A stretch of DNA of 64,000 bases from Gentiana macrophylla. Lineage: Eukaryota; Streptophyta; Magnoliopsida; Gentianales; Gentianaceae. Location: positions 48,301 to 112,300 of the forward strand of contig JAOBSW010001121.1 in the NCBI GenBank assembly GCA_026214975.1, in the 5' to 3' direction. Shown here piece by piece: positions 44,228 through 53,159 of the stretch. The position numbers and the translations under genes were made by a program. How positions within the stretch are numbered: the stretch's first letter is position 1; every line of letters begins with the position of its first letter. The notes under the pieces are model-generated. The model did no database searches. It was given only the letters and a program-made list of their open reading frames with translations, and was not told the DNA's origin.

Positions 44228-45207
44228 GATATGTTTTATAGAATTTATACGATATTATCGTTAATACGATATAAAAAGTCATATAATTTGATTATATTTT
44301 TATCATACATCAGTCCGCCACCTTGTCTAGGAGATCAAATAATAGCCGGGGCCTGCCAGTGCTTGATCTACTACGCGGCTGAATTTGACCGGCCCCACCT
44401 TTCCGGGAAAAGCCATAAAAATATAAGAGTGCCGTCATCGACGGTTCGCGTCCGCTTAGCCTACTGATTATGATGAAGGACATAACCACGCGAACTACTC
44501 CCAGACTGAGGTCGCAAGGCATCACCTGCAGCTCCTCCATGAACCTGACAAAAAATGGGTCGAAGGGAGGTCTGAGTCCGGCCACGAAATGGTCATAGTG
44601 CAACCACATATAATCTTGTTGCTCCCGACCACAAGTCCACAACACGTTGGTCGCTCCCATACTAACAATGCGATAGTCTGCTGAGATATCGTACGCACCC
44701 AGCGCCAAGGTATAATCTTCCCGATCTCGAAACTCCCTCCATCGAGTAATGATATCGCTATCTGCCCGTTTTTGCTCTACGAGCTCCCTTTCAACAGCAG
44801 CGGACCTCTTCTTAGGCGCCCTGTTCTTCTTTGCGGGCTCGTCAGAGGCAGCTTTCCTCTTTAACACGACAACCTTTTGAGACTTTTTCGGTCTCTCCGA
44901 TGGCTCGACGATTTCCACGGCTTCCTTGACCTTTTTGCTACGTTTAGCGGCTCCAGGGGTAATTACTTTTTCCATCCTCTCAAGAAGGCCGCTCAATACC
45001 ATCTGGTCATCATCTTCGACCTCGCCCCCGGTAGCGTCCTCACCGACACGAGACCCTCGGGTCGATTCTACATTAATGGGTTCTGGATTTCTCTCAATCT
45101 CCTCTTCGACGTCGCTCGAGCTAGCATCCTCCATGCTCGCCTCCTCTGAGCCATAGCCTGCAGCAGCCCTAACCTCTTCGTCTGATTCTGTATGCTCTGA
45201 TGACATT

Positions 45208-45674
45208 CTGGAAAAGAAAAAGGGCAAGGTGGATCAGTTCAATCACCCGGATATGGAAATCGGGCCGAGGTGAAAAGTGATCGCACCTCGACACCTCGCC
45301 ACTCCATCTTCCTTAAACAAAAACTTCCCAGAAAAACCCCCAAAACACAATCCAATTTTACTTCAATTTTCCCAGAAAAACCCCTAATTTCACCCAGAAG
45401 AAAAAACCCTAAAACAACAAACATTCAAACGCAAAAACAAATACTCAAGCATTGGCAAACAAACCACAATCAGAGCCTACGCATGCAAGGATATTTCTGG
45501 AAAAAGAAGCATGAAATCGCAAGAAAGCAGGAAAGGCTGGGCTCATGGTGTTCATCAGGGAGAAATAAGATAAATTGCAGAAACAAATTCAAGACACTGT
45601 GAACTTCGAACAAAGATTGGACGATATCAAGGCACAATCGAATAAAAAGACAAGAAGAATTTGTGAATCCATAC
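45208..45674 (-). other. putative 5'-UTR intron of GypD antisense gene
   Basis: On the minus strand the donor is ATCAG|GTATGG (45675/45674) and the acceptor TTTTCTTTTCCAG (45208), with the start codon one base downstream. The upstream noncoding exon would run from near 45810 to 45675. Confidence 0.6.
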
Positions 45675-45830
45675 CTGATTAGTAAGAGGGGAAGAAAAAG
45701 TGTTGATCTTTGCTTAGATTGACGCCTGCCGGAATCTCCTTGCAAATCGCCGGAGTTTCTCTTCTTCTGTTACCGAAATTTTTTCAAGAGATTAGAGAGG
45801 GGAAAAGTGGAAGGGTTGGGGGGATACATC

Positions 45831-45838
45831 TATTTATA
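45831..45838 (-). promoter_or_regulatory. TATA box of GypD antisense gene
   Basis: On the minus strand CTATAAATAGATG, about 155 bases before the 5'-UTR splice donor and followed by a pyrimidine-rich leader (TTTTCCCCTCTCTAATCTC). This makes a promoter independent of the LTR likely. Confidence 0.62.
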
Positions 45839-46207
45839 GAGGGAAATTTAAAGAGGGAATAACGTTTGGGATTTTCAAAATTTGAATGTAATAATGACTG
45901 GAACGGTTACCGATTCCCCTCCGCCAATCAGAGCGAAGGACGGTTCAGTTCAAACCGCTGTGTCAGTACACGTGACTGATGTGACGTTTCGTGGACCGAT
46001 ACATCCGTTATCACCTCCAACCGTTCAAATCCCTTCTAGCGAACATCAAGCTATCCGAACAGACGACCTCAGATTATCAGGCATCCACAAATACTTCTTC
46101 AAGCGACCAACATCTATCAACACCCGCTGTGACCTATTCAACAAACCATCTCTGATAGAATGCTATCACTTAATTAAGTCCGACAGAACATTATCGGCGA
46201 TCAAGCC
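45839..46207. other. GypD region between antisense promoter and 3' LTR
   Basis: No gene that I can support; a 122-codon frame at 45882-46250 runs into the LTR and has no family features. It may hold the upstream part of the antisense promoter, or extra LTR sequence not kept in the 5' LTR. Confidence 0.4.
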
Positions 46208-46757
46208 TGTCCGCTACTTTTACGAGCCGGGTCCTATCCGCCAGCAGTAAGATGGAACCTGTCCGCTAGTCGTAAGCCGGACCTATCCTCTCCGTGTGAT
46301 TTCTACCCATAAAGGCCAAACTGATTTCAAGACAAGGCAAATATGAGTCCGCTGGTCGCCATACTTATCAATCCAACCAGATTCGCTTCGCCATGCTTAT
46401 CAATCGGTGGCCACACCCACCGCCCCTCCCGACGGTGGCTAAGACACTTGTATTGCATGCATATTTATCTTTACTTATGTAATCTTAATTGTCTTGTCGA
46501 TGAACAGTAAACCGACATAGTTTTTTTAGCCTATAAATATGGGATCACAATGTAATAGAAAGGGGGATCCAAGAACTAATATAAGCAGATACACTCTGCC
46601 CAATTTGTCGACTAACTCAGTTGTTCTTCACAAACACTTATCCGCCACCCATGTTCTTGTCCACCACCATACTCTCACCGGAGAAATCACTCATACTAAG
46701 CCTCTTATCCTCAAGATAAACACTGTTACCGTAAATCTGGTGTTCGGCACAACATCA
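46208..46757 (+). repeat. GypD 3' LTR
   Basis: Partner of 26638-27168, TGTCCGC to CAACATCA. After 46757 similarity stops, since the 5' copy goes on to the PBS. The interval 46374-46440 differs from the 5' LTR mostly where that has CCAGCTGG or GACAGCTAG (here CGGTGG, CACCG, GACGGTGG). Confidence 0.68.
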
Positions 46758-47079
46758 GAAGAGATCCAGTCTGAATTATTTGGAGTTCACTATTCACATA
46801 CAGAGGCGAATTCCTATATATATTTACACATACACAATCAAAGAGAGAGCCAGAATTTCCTTCTATCTTGCAGGCAAAAACATAGATGCTCATATAGCCA
46901 AATTTAGTAATATCACTTATAACTATTTTTATCACACTTAGAATATGGGCATCAAGTTATGATAGTTGATAAGTATACGCTAAGTTGTTGGATGCAAATC
47001 GGTTGGTGAACACGAGAGAGACAAAGCAAGTCGCCTATTAGTAATTCAACGGTTGTACCGGTAACCTCTAGTGTTATTT

Positions 47080-47821
47080 TGTATTGTTAATCTGATTATT
47101 ATGAATGCTAATTTTAATATGTTAGTATTTGTAGTAATGAGTGGCTAGATTTGTAACTAGCCAAGGCAATGTAATTGAACTATTTCGGTCTCTTTTAGTA
47201 AATGGATGACGATTATGTAATTTATATTTTAAATTTCGATTGTGTTGAAGCTTTTTCTACTTATATTGATTGCTGGCTCGTGTTGGAGTAATTAACCAAT
47301 ATTAGCACGCACACACTCAATGGATACCGAACGGAGATATTAGGTGTGAGAACGAGGTAGAAAAACCGGAAGGTAAAACCGACCGTTTATCGGAATTCGA
47401 TTTCTTATCCGGGGAAATATTAGTTGTACTCAAGAGTTTATCATGTCAAATCATTAGGTTTAGGCTCTTAAACCAAGGAGGAGACATAGAACAATTTCGT
47501 ACACTCGTATGAGGGGAAATTGTTAGAATAGGAGTACACCGTTTCACACATTTGGATACCCTAAATAGGTTGATTGGTCCCATCCATGAAACTAAAAGAG
47601 ACTGTTGTTCAATGAAATTGTCTTGGCTAGTACCTTTAATAGTAATTGCTAATTTTATTAGTGACGTAAAACCATCAAATTTATGTTAAAATTGCGACTT
47701 AGATCAAGATAATAATAACTAATTGGTGTTTAACCACACTTTGAATTGTATCGTGTTCCCTGAGGAGACGACCTTGATTCACCAGACTAGACTACAATTT
47801 GACCCGGTACACTGTCGGTTA
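47080..47821 (-). repeat. second copy of E (E2), minus orientation
   Basis: On the minus strand it begins TAACCGACAGTGTACCGGG at 47821 and follows E1 through GGGAACACGATACAATTCAA (E1 GGAAACGTGTGGTAATTCAA), GTGTGGTTAAACACC, GTACACTC, and a CTTGGCTAG phrase near 47155. It interrupts the copia fragment that continues at 47822. The left end is unclear; sequence between 46758 and 47080 may belong to it. Confidence 0.6.
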
Positions 47822-49160
47822 GATTGGACCCCAGTTTTAGGACATCACCTAGTCGATTATGCCATAAACAAGAAGGCTCAAGCAAGTAAGCAGAAGTAGA
47901 TACAATTTTATTAGCCTCATCGGGCACAACATTTTTAGGCATAATAGCCATTACATTCAACTTAAACATACCCTCGGTGAGATAGCCTCTACCGACAAAC
48001 ACTTCATTCTTAGTTAGAATGACCTTATCAGAACCAAACATCATCTTGAAACCAGCCATGCTTAATATTGCACCAGAAACTAGATTCCTACGAATGTCAG
48101 GAACATGGAGAACATTGGTCAATGTCAGCTTCTTTCCTGAAGTCATCTTCAGAATCACATTTCATGTTCCCTAATTGGTTGAGTGGGAAGAGTTACCCAT
48201 CCACAGTTTCTCACCAGCTCCAGCCTTATAGGTTGAGAACACTCCACGGTCAGGACAAACATGTCTTATGGGTCCAGTGTCCACAAACCATTACCTTGGA
48301 TTCCCCACAGCATTGCACTCTGTCACAACAGCGCAGAGCATGTCATCATCACCATTAGTTTCATCCATTCCCTTGGCTGAAATGGCTTCTTTCCACGGTA
48401 CTCACTTGCACGGTGCCCAAATTTGCCATAGTTGCGGTATTCACCATTAAACTTGTATGCAGTTTGTGGTTTCTTGGACGATTCACTAGGTTTTTTTGGA
48501 AGATTGTCCGGTTTTCTTCCTCTTCTGATTCTTGACCTCAGCAATATGCGCATTGGCCTGTCCAACCCGCACAGAAAGCTTCTTTTCAGATCCTCTATTG
48601 TCCTCCTCTATACGGAGTCAGATAATCAGATCATCCATAGACATCTGCTTTCGCTTGTGTTTGAGATAACTTTTATACTCCTTCCATGATGAAGGTAGTT
48701 TCTCAATCACACAAGCAACTTGAAATTTTTCACTTATTATCATACCCTCTTCTAGAATTTCGGATATAATGATTTGTAATTCCTCAACCTGTTTAATTAC
48801 GGTTTTGGAATCGACCATCTTATAGTCCAGAAATTTACCTACTATAAATTTCTTTGCACCTGCATCCTCAGTTTTATTTTTTTTTATCTAAGGCAAGCCA
48901 CGGTTCTTTAGCAGACTTAAACATACAATAGACACCATACATAGTATTGTCTATACCGTTCAGAATGTAATTTTTGCACAAAAAATCACTAAGCTTCCAA
49001 CTCTCAAGAGCAAGCAAAGCTCTGTGTCACAAGAGAAACACGATTCTGATTGATATGCATTGGACTTGCGATTGCCGTAGCATCTGCGAAGTGGGTGTCA
49101 ATGACGATCAAGAATAAAGAGTCATTTTTTCAAGATAGAAGATAAACAATCAGATTTTGG
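47822..49160 (-). pseudogene. copia gag to pre-integrase fragment (minus strand)
   Basis: Read leftwards from about 49160: gag with MVDSKTVIKQVEELQIIISE and VACVIEKLPSSWKEYKSYLK, then LKHKRKQMSMDDL, a ruined zinc knuckle (YRNYGKFGHRASEY, with all three Cys replaced by Tyr), a disordered protease region, then LTLTNVLHVPDIRRNLVSGA and LEPSCLWHNRLGDV at the edge of E2. Stops and frameshifts are frequent. It is an old copy of a copia family not related to Cop1-3. No LTR found. Confidence 0.75.
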
Positions 49161-50961
49161 TTCGTTTTAAACGAGGCCAAGCAGAAGCAAGAAGCTTAAT
49201 GAATATCAAAAGATGATATTCAGTACGATCAGGAAAAAAAAATTGTTCAGAATACGAACTGAAAATTTATTTTAATTTTGCATACAAATACTTTTCAGAG
49301 CAAAGAAAGCTCTGAAAATTTTGTCTGAAGATTGTTATACCCGTAGTATCGTATGCAAAATAAAAAAACAACCAGAAAGAAGAAGAACAATTTCTTTATA
49401 ATCTGAAAGAAAATTACAAGTACAGTAATGAAAAATGAAATTACAAAACAGAAAGGATATCTCTTAAAAGACTGAGGCGATATGAACTATGTTCTTAAGA
49501 CGAATTTGCTCCGACATGTACCCACGGATTATGCAATTGTCTTTCAGGATTACTCAGTTTACCTGTTCAAGAGGGAGGTACTTCAACTCCTGAAAACTCC
49601 GAACTCTGACATCTTCAACTTCCAAGTTTCAACACTTCAACTTCTTCAACTAACCAACTTGAAACCTTAATTTTTCATTCACCCGATATCCGAATTGAAT
49701 GATTCAAAGAGCTGTCTTCATCTACGTCACTCGTAGATTTCAAAGTCATCATAAACTCTTAATAAACTATAGAAGAGTCTAATCGAAACCGACTCTCAAA
49801 GTAGTTGTAAAAAATGATTAATAAATCATTTTAAAATGATTATAAATCATTTTCTTCATTTTTCTTCATTCAAAAAAAAAAAATCATTTTCTCTTTCCCT
49901 CTATTTTTCTCCAACAAAAAGGACTTACTACCAAATCTTATGTTGTTAGCCAAGAACTCCTTGTTTCTCCATGCATGCTGGAAAAGAGAGAGTTGGAAGT
50001 TCAAGAGATTGCTAAGTAACATGCTTAATTAAGGTTAAATGAGAGGATTAAGCTTGATTTTTGGTGTTTTAAGTGTGATTCCCGAGGTTTCCAATGTTCA
50101 GGAACGTAGGTGTTAAATTTGTAATGGTCATTATTGAATACGGAGGAAGGGTGAAGGAATACATATGAAAGGGATGGATCTGAAAGCCGTACGTATACAT
50201 TCAAGATGCAAGTTCACGTCGTACGTATTGCAATAACATAATTTCTGAAAAACAGTGATAAGTGTCACAATAAAATATGCATAACAATACACATAACACA
50301 TGTTTAATTATTATAGAAACTATTAATTAATATAAGACAAATAAAAATCAATGATGCAAAAAGTATATTATGTCATTTTTATAAAAATTGTGTCAGTACA
50401 TGGTAGTACTACTACCGCTCAATAAATAAATACAGTAAAAAATCTGACGGACAAAGATTTTTCTAACATCGGTGCCCTCTTTATACCCAACATTTTACTA
50501 CTTTTCGCACATGATTCATCTATTTCCCCATGTCTCCACGTACTCCCTTGCCACCAAGATTTTATTTTTCATTTTATTTATTTTTGTTCCGATTGAATTT
50601 CCTTTTCGTCAATGTCGGTGGGATATTTCACATGTTTTGTAGCAAGACTTCACTTATTTATTTATTTAATATTTTGTCCCGTTTTTTATAAGATTATAAA
50701 AACATGTTAACTTTAAGATTTTAAGTAATAAAGTATTTATTTACCCTAAAAGTTTTTCCTAACATATATGTTTCCTTTTCTTTTCTTTTCTTTTCTGTTT
50801 TGTTGAAGGGCCTAGCTAACATTTATATCTTTAAATAAACATGATTTTACATGATTAATGTTGATTAGTTGGACCAGTATTGAAATTTGAGAAATTGGTT
50901 GGATTCAAGTTGAAAATGGGAAAATGTCCAAAACTAGACATGTATTATTGGTCCTTTTAAG
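49161..50961. other. AT-rich noncoding stretch
   Basis: I see no gene, LTR terminus or tandem repeat of note. Part may be leader or LTR of the copia fragment at 47822-49160. Short frames such as 49482-49670 have no family features. Confidence 0.5.
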
Positions 50962-50973
50962 TCCTTGTATACC

Positions 50974-51013
<40 letters not shown>

Positions 51014-51020
51014 TTGTATA
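50962..51020 (+). mobile_element. poly(A) retroposition scar with 10-bp target duplication
   Basis: TCCTTGTATA (50962-50971), then CCCCCTC, then 32 A residues (50979-51010), then TCCTTGTATA again (51011-51020). Direct repeats around a nearly bodyless poly(A) tail are what LINE-type retroposition leaves after extreme 5' truncation. Confidence 0.7.
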
Positions 51021-51485
51021 TTATTTGTGTGGTTTGAGTTATGAGGTTGGGTTTTTATCTGGATTGGATTCACAATATTGGACCTCATTGAGGTGAAAGG
51101 CACGGCCCATTACATTTATCATCCTTTTTGTTTCTTTTTACCAGAGAATATTTGGTCTTTTTTTTCTTTCTTTCTTTTGGCTAAAGTATATATTACAATA
51201 ATAAAGAAAGATTTTATGATACATTGTAATTTTATGATACAATCATTCATTGTAACAAGCTGTAACAAATACCAAATAGAATCGAACACGCCCTTTCATC
51301 TTCATTTCATTTTCACCTTACACACATACTATGTACTTAAAACTCTGAGAAGTAAACTAAGTCAAGCAATGCTCTAAACAAGAGATCACTCCAACAAAAA
51401 AAAAAAAAAAAAAAGAAGATATGAGCAATTGTTCTCCTTAGGCTATAGACCTCAATTTTAACTGATTTTCGTCGAGGAGACTTAA
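51021..51485. other. noncoding stretch
   Basis: No gene supported. A second A tract lies near 51395-51413 without flanking repeats. A frame at 51078-51377 is low-complexity. Confidence 0.5.
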
Positions 51486-51489
51486 GTAA

Positions 51490-52698
51490 TTTAACCTCAC
51501 AAAACAATCAATCGTGTGTGAGGATGAAAATTCATATAAAACAAGTGCATTTAAAAGCATGTCATTCGAATTCATATTGATTTTTGTCAAAGCAGTACAA
51601 CAACTAGAACAAATGAGCAAAATGTTGGAACTAAGTCACAAAATTACATTTGCTACTACAATTCAAGACTCCTAACACTTGTAGCAAAGCTAATGAGAGC
51701 AGAAAGGACCGCCATAAGAGTGTGGTGGGGCTACAACCACTGGTGAATTCACATAAAAAAATGTTTATTGGGACGGGTTTTAATACCGAATATATCTAAC
51801 AAAAAAGGCATCACCTGCAGAGGTGGATCTGCCCCGGCCAGGCTACAAGCCCCTATTTAAAAGAGTCTGAACCATCGTCTGTAGATTATTCAATTGTGCT
51901 TGTTGTTCTTTAAGCATTAAGCTGTTTACTAGAACCACCATAGTAAAAAATTCCATGTTCGTATGAAGGGAGGAAATATCACCATTAGAGTGGGACGGGA
52001 CAGGGACAGCATCCACAGCAGCCTCATCAACAATACGACGCTGCTGCTGCTTCGTTTTCTTCTCCTTTTCGGCGGTTTTTTCTTGCTTAGTAATTTATCC
52101 TCACAAAACAATCAATCGTGTGTGAGGATGAAAATTCATATAAAACAAGTGCGTTTAAAAGCATGCCATTCGAATTCATATTGATTTTTGCCAAAGTAGT
52201 ACAACAACTAGAACAAATGAGCAAAATGTTGGAACTAAGTCACAAAATTACATTTGCTACTACTATTCAAGACTCCCAACACTTGTAGCAAAGCTAATGA
52301 GAGCAGTAGGGACTACCATAAGAGTGTGGTGGGGCTACAACCACCGGTGAATCCACATAAAAAAAATGTTCATTGGGGACGGGTTTTAATACCGAATATA
52401 TCTAACAAAAAAGGCATCACCTGCAGAGGTGGATCTACCCCGGCCGGGCTACAAGCCCCTATTTAAAAGAGTCTGAACCATCGTCTGTAGATTATTCAAT
52501 TGTGCTTGTTGTTCTTTGAACATTAATCTGTTTACTAGAACCACCGTAGTCAAAAATTCCATGTTCGTATGAAGGGAGGAAATATCACCATTAGAGTGGG
52601 ACGGGACAGGGACAGCATCCACAGTAGCCTTATCAACAATACGACGCTGCTGCTGTTGCTTCGTTTTCTTCTCCTTTTCGGCGGTTTTTTCTTGCTTA
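51490..52698. repeat. tandem duplication, period about 604 bp
   Basis: Two direct copies, about 51490-52093 and 52094-52698, nearly identical (CCTCACAAAACAATCAATCG at 51495 and 52099). Differences are scattered substitutions and small indels. Each copy holds, on the minus strand, a 3'-terminal coding exon with its stop and a downstream region (see 52449 and 51843). Confidence 0.9.
51843..52088 (-). pseudogene. duplicated terminal exon of locus K (copy 2)
   Basis: On the minus strand this repeats the exon at 52449-52745: basic Lys-rich start (KKTKQQQRRIVDE), VPSHSNGDISSLHTNMEF, then KEQQAQLNNLQTMVQTLLNR and TAG at 51843-51845. Codon differences from the other copy are few and the frame is kept. 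It lacks the upstream part of the exon, so it is a by-product of the 604-bp duplication. Confidence 0.6.
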
Positions 52699-52745
52699 GT
52701 CTTCGTTTTGGCAGCATTGTCACGCTTTGGTCTACCATGGAAACA
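52449..52745 (-). CDS. locus K, terminal exon (unrecognised protein)
   Basis: An open block of about 99 codons ending at TAG 52449-52451. It is rich in Lys/Gln near its start (RPKRDNAAKTKTKQEKTAEK), followed by VDAVPVPSHSNGDISSLHTN and a short amphipathic helix (EQQAQLNNLQTMVQTLLNRG). I do not recognise the family. Similar small exons lie upstream on the same strand (52948-53007) and beyond element J (57373-58094), so it may be the end of one multi-exon gene. Retroelement accessory origin is possible. Confidence 0.4.
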   Translation of the reverse strand, partial: CFHGRPKRDNAAKTKTKQEKTAEKEKKTKQQQQRRIVDKATVDAVPVPSHSNGDISSLHTNMEFLTTVVLVNRLMFKEQQAQLNNLQTMVQTLLNRGL

Positions 52746-52947
52746 AATACGGTGTTATAAAATATTGTTGTATCATCTGACATATGCCAGGCCGTTTTTC
52801 ATATTTGTTTTGCACAACAGAATTAAAAAAAAAAATTGCCTCAAAATCTAATACGCAAAAAAACAATTAAGATTATTGACCCTGCACCATAAGATTTAAA
52901 AATTCAGCTTGTTAGATGAAGAACCCATAATATTATTTTCTATTTAC

Positions 52948-53007
52948 CCTTCAAATTATCTTTCTTTTTACCACGCTTAGGTTGCAAAATTTCCGAAATT
53001 TTGCTAC
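52948..53007 (-). CDS. locus K, candidate small internal exon
   Basis: A 60-base open block on the minus strand between an acceptor (CTAAAATTAG) and a donor (GG|GTAAAT), Lys-rich (SEILQPKRGKKKDNL). Length is a multiple of three. The call rests on splice-like borders and composition only. Confidence 0.3.
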
Positions 53008-53159
53008 CTAATTTTAGTCAAAACGTATGAAATGTGTTTTGGGGCACGTATTTGATCTAAAACAACCAACATCTTATTCAAATTAAAATAGAATAATCTA
53101 CCAAATTCCGGCTGTGATCAGGTTCTTTTTTAACAAGATACAAACATTATGCACACTAA

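Larger units (their letters stand above)
38089..44311 (+). mobile_element. insertion E1 (unclassified, LTR-like), carrying Cop3
   Basis: Flanked by the direct repeat AGTCC (38084-38088 and 44312-44316); deleting the insert and one copy of the repeat restores the antisense gene frame. E1 alone is about 1.8 kb (38089-39824 and 44233-44311). It starts TTAACCGACAGTG, has two long (AT)n tracts, a TATTTATA box near 39485 and a GC-rich block (CGGCGCGTGCCGGCC, CGCTGGCGCCGGCCGG, 39510-39552). No coding region. A second, inverted copy lies at about 47080-47821 and begins at the same TAACCGACAG. The ends are not TG...CA, so its class is open: decayed solo LTR or non-autonomous element. Confidence 0.6.
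35890..45207 (-). pseudogene. GypD antisense accessory gene (gypsy-type transposon domain, spliced), split by E1
   Basis: Runs opposite to pol. ATG at 45206 (MSSEHTESDEE) is one base after an intron acceptor. Coding exons: 45206-44312 joined, across insertion E1, to 38088-37670; intron 37669-37581 (GTAGGA...CGCAG); exon 37580-36835; intron 36834-36739 (GTAAAC...TTTTAG); exon 36738-35890 with TAA. Frames join correctly at both introns and across E1. Domain order: acidic and Lys-rich N-terminus, a block like the 'putative gypsy type transposon' domain (MWLHYDHFVAGLRPPFDPFF, VMPCDLSLGVVRVVMSF), a DWDKR/WPFEKLP region, a disordered linker, then a long coiled coil (36720-36350) and acidic tail. 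One in-frame TGA (37252-37254) is present. Total about 960 codons. Antisense ORFs at this place are known in Grande-type Tat elements; their function is unknown. Confidence 0.78.
26638..46757 (+). mobile_element. Tat/Retand-like gypsy element GypD with antisense gene, carrying nested insertions
   Basis: A Ty3/gypsy element with 5' LTR, PBS, gag, protease, RT, RNase H, second archaeal-type RNase H, integrase, then a spliced gene on the opposite strand, then 3' LTR. This layout is that of Tat-lineage elements such as Grande and Retand. Inside it are LTR-A2 (33193-35224), E1 (38089-44311) and, in E1, Cop3. Without these the element is about 11.9 kb. No target duplication was found at its ends, and the outer LTR boundaries on the left side of each LTR are uncertain. 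Coding regions have nonsense mutations but few indels. Confidence 0.8.

Noticed and set aside
26633..46762. Target duplication for GypD
   Set aside because: The bases next to the assumed ends (TCTCC and GAAGA) do not match; either the left ends are misplaced or the flanks recombined.
51395..51415. Second poly(A) tract as another retroposition scar
   Set aside because: No direct repeats flank it.
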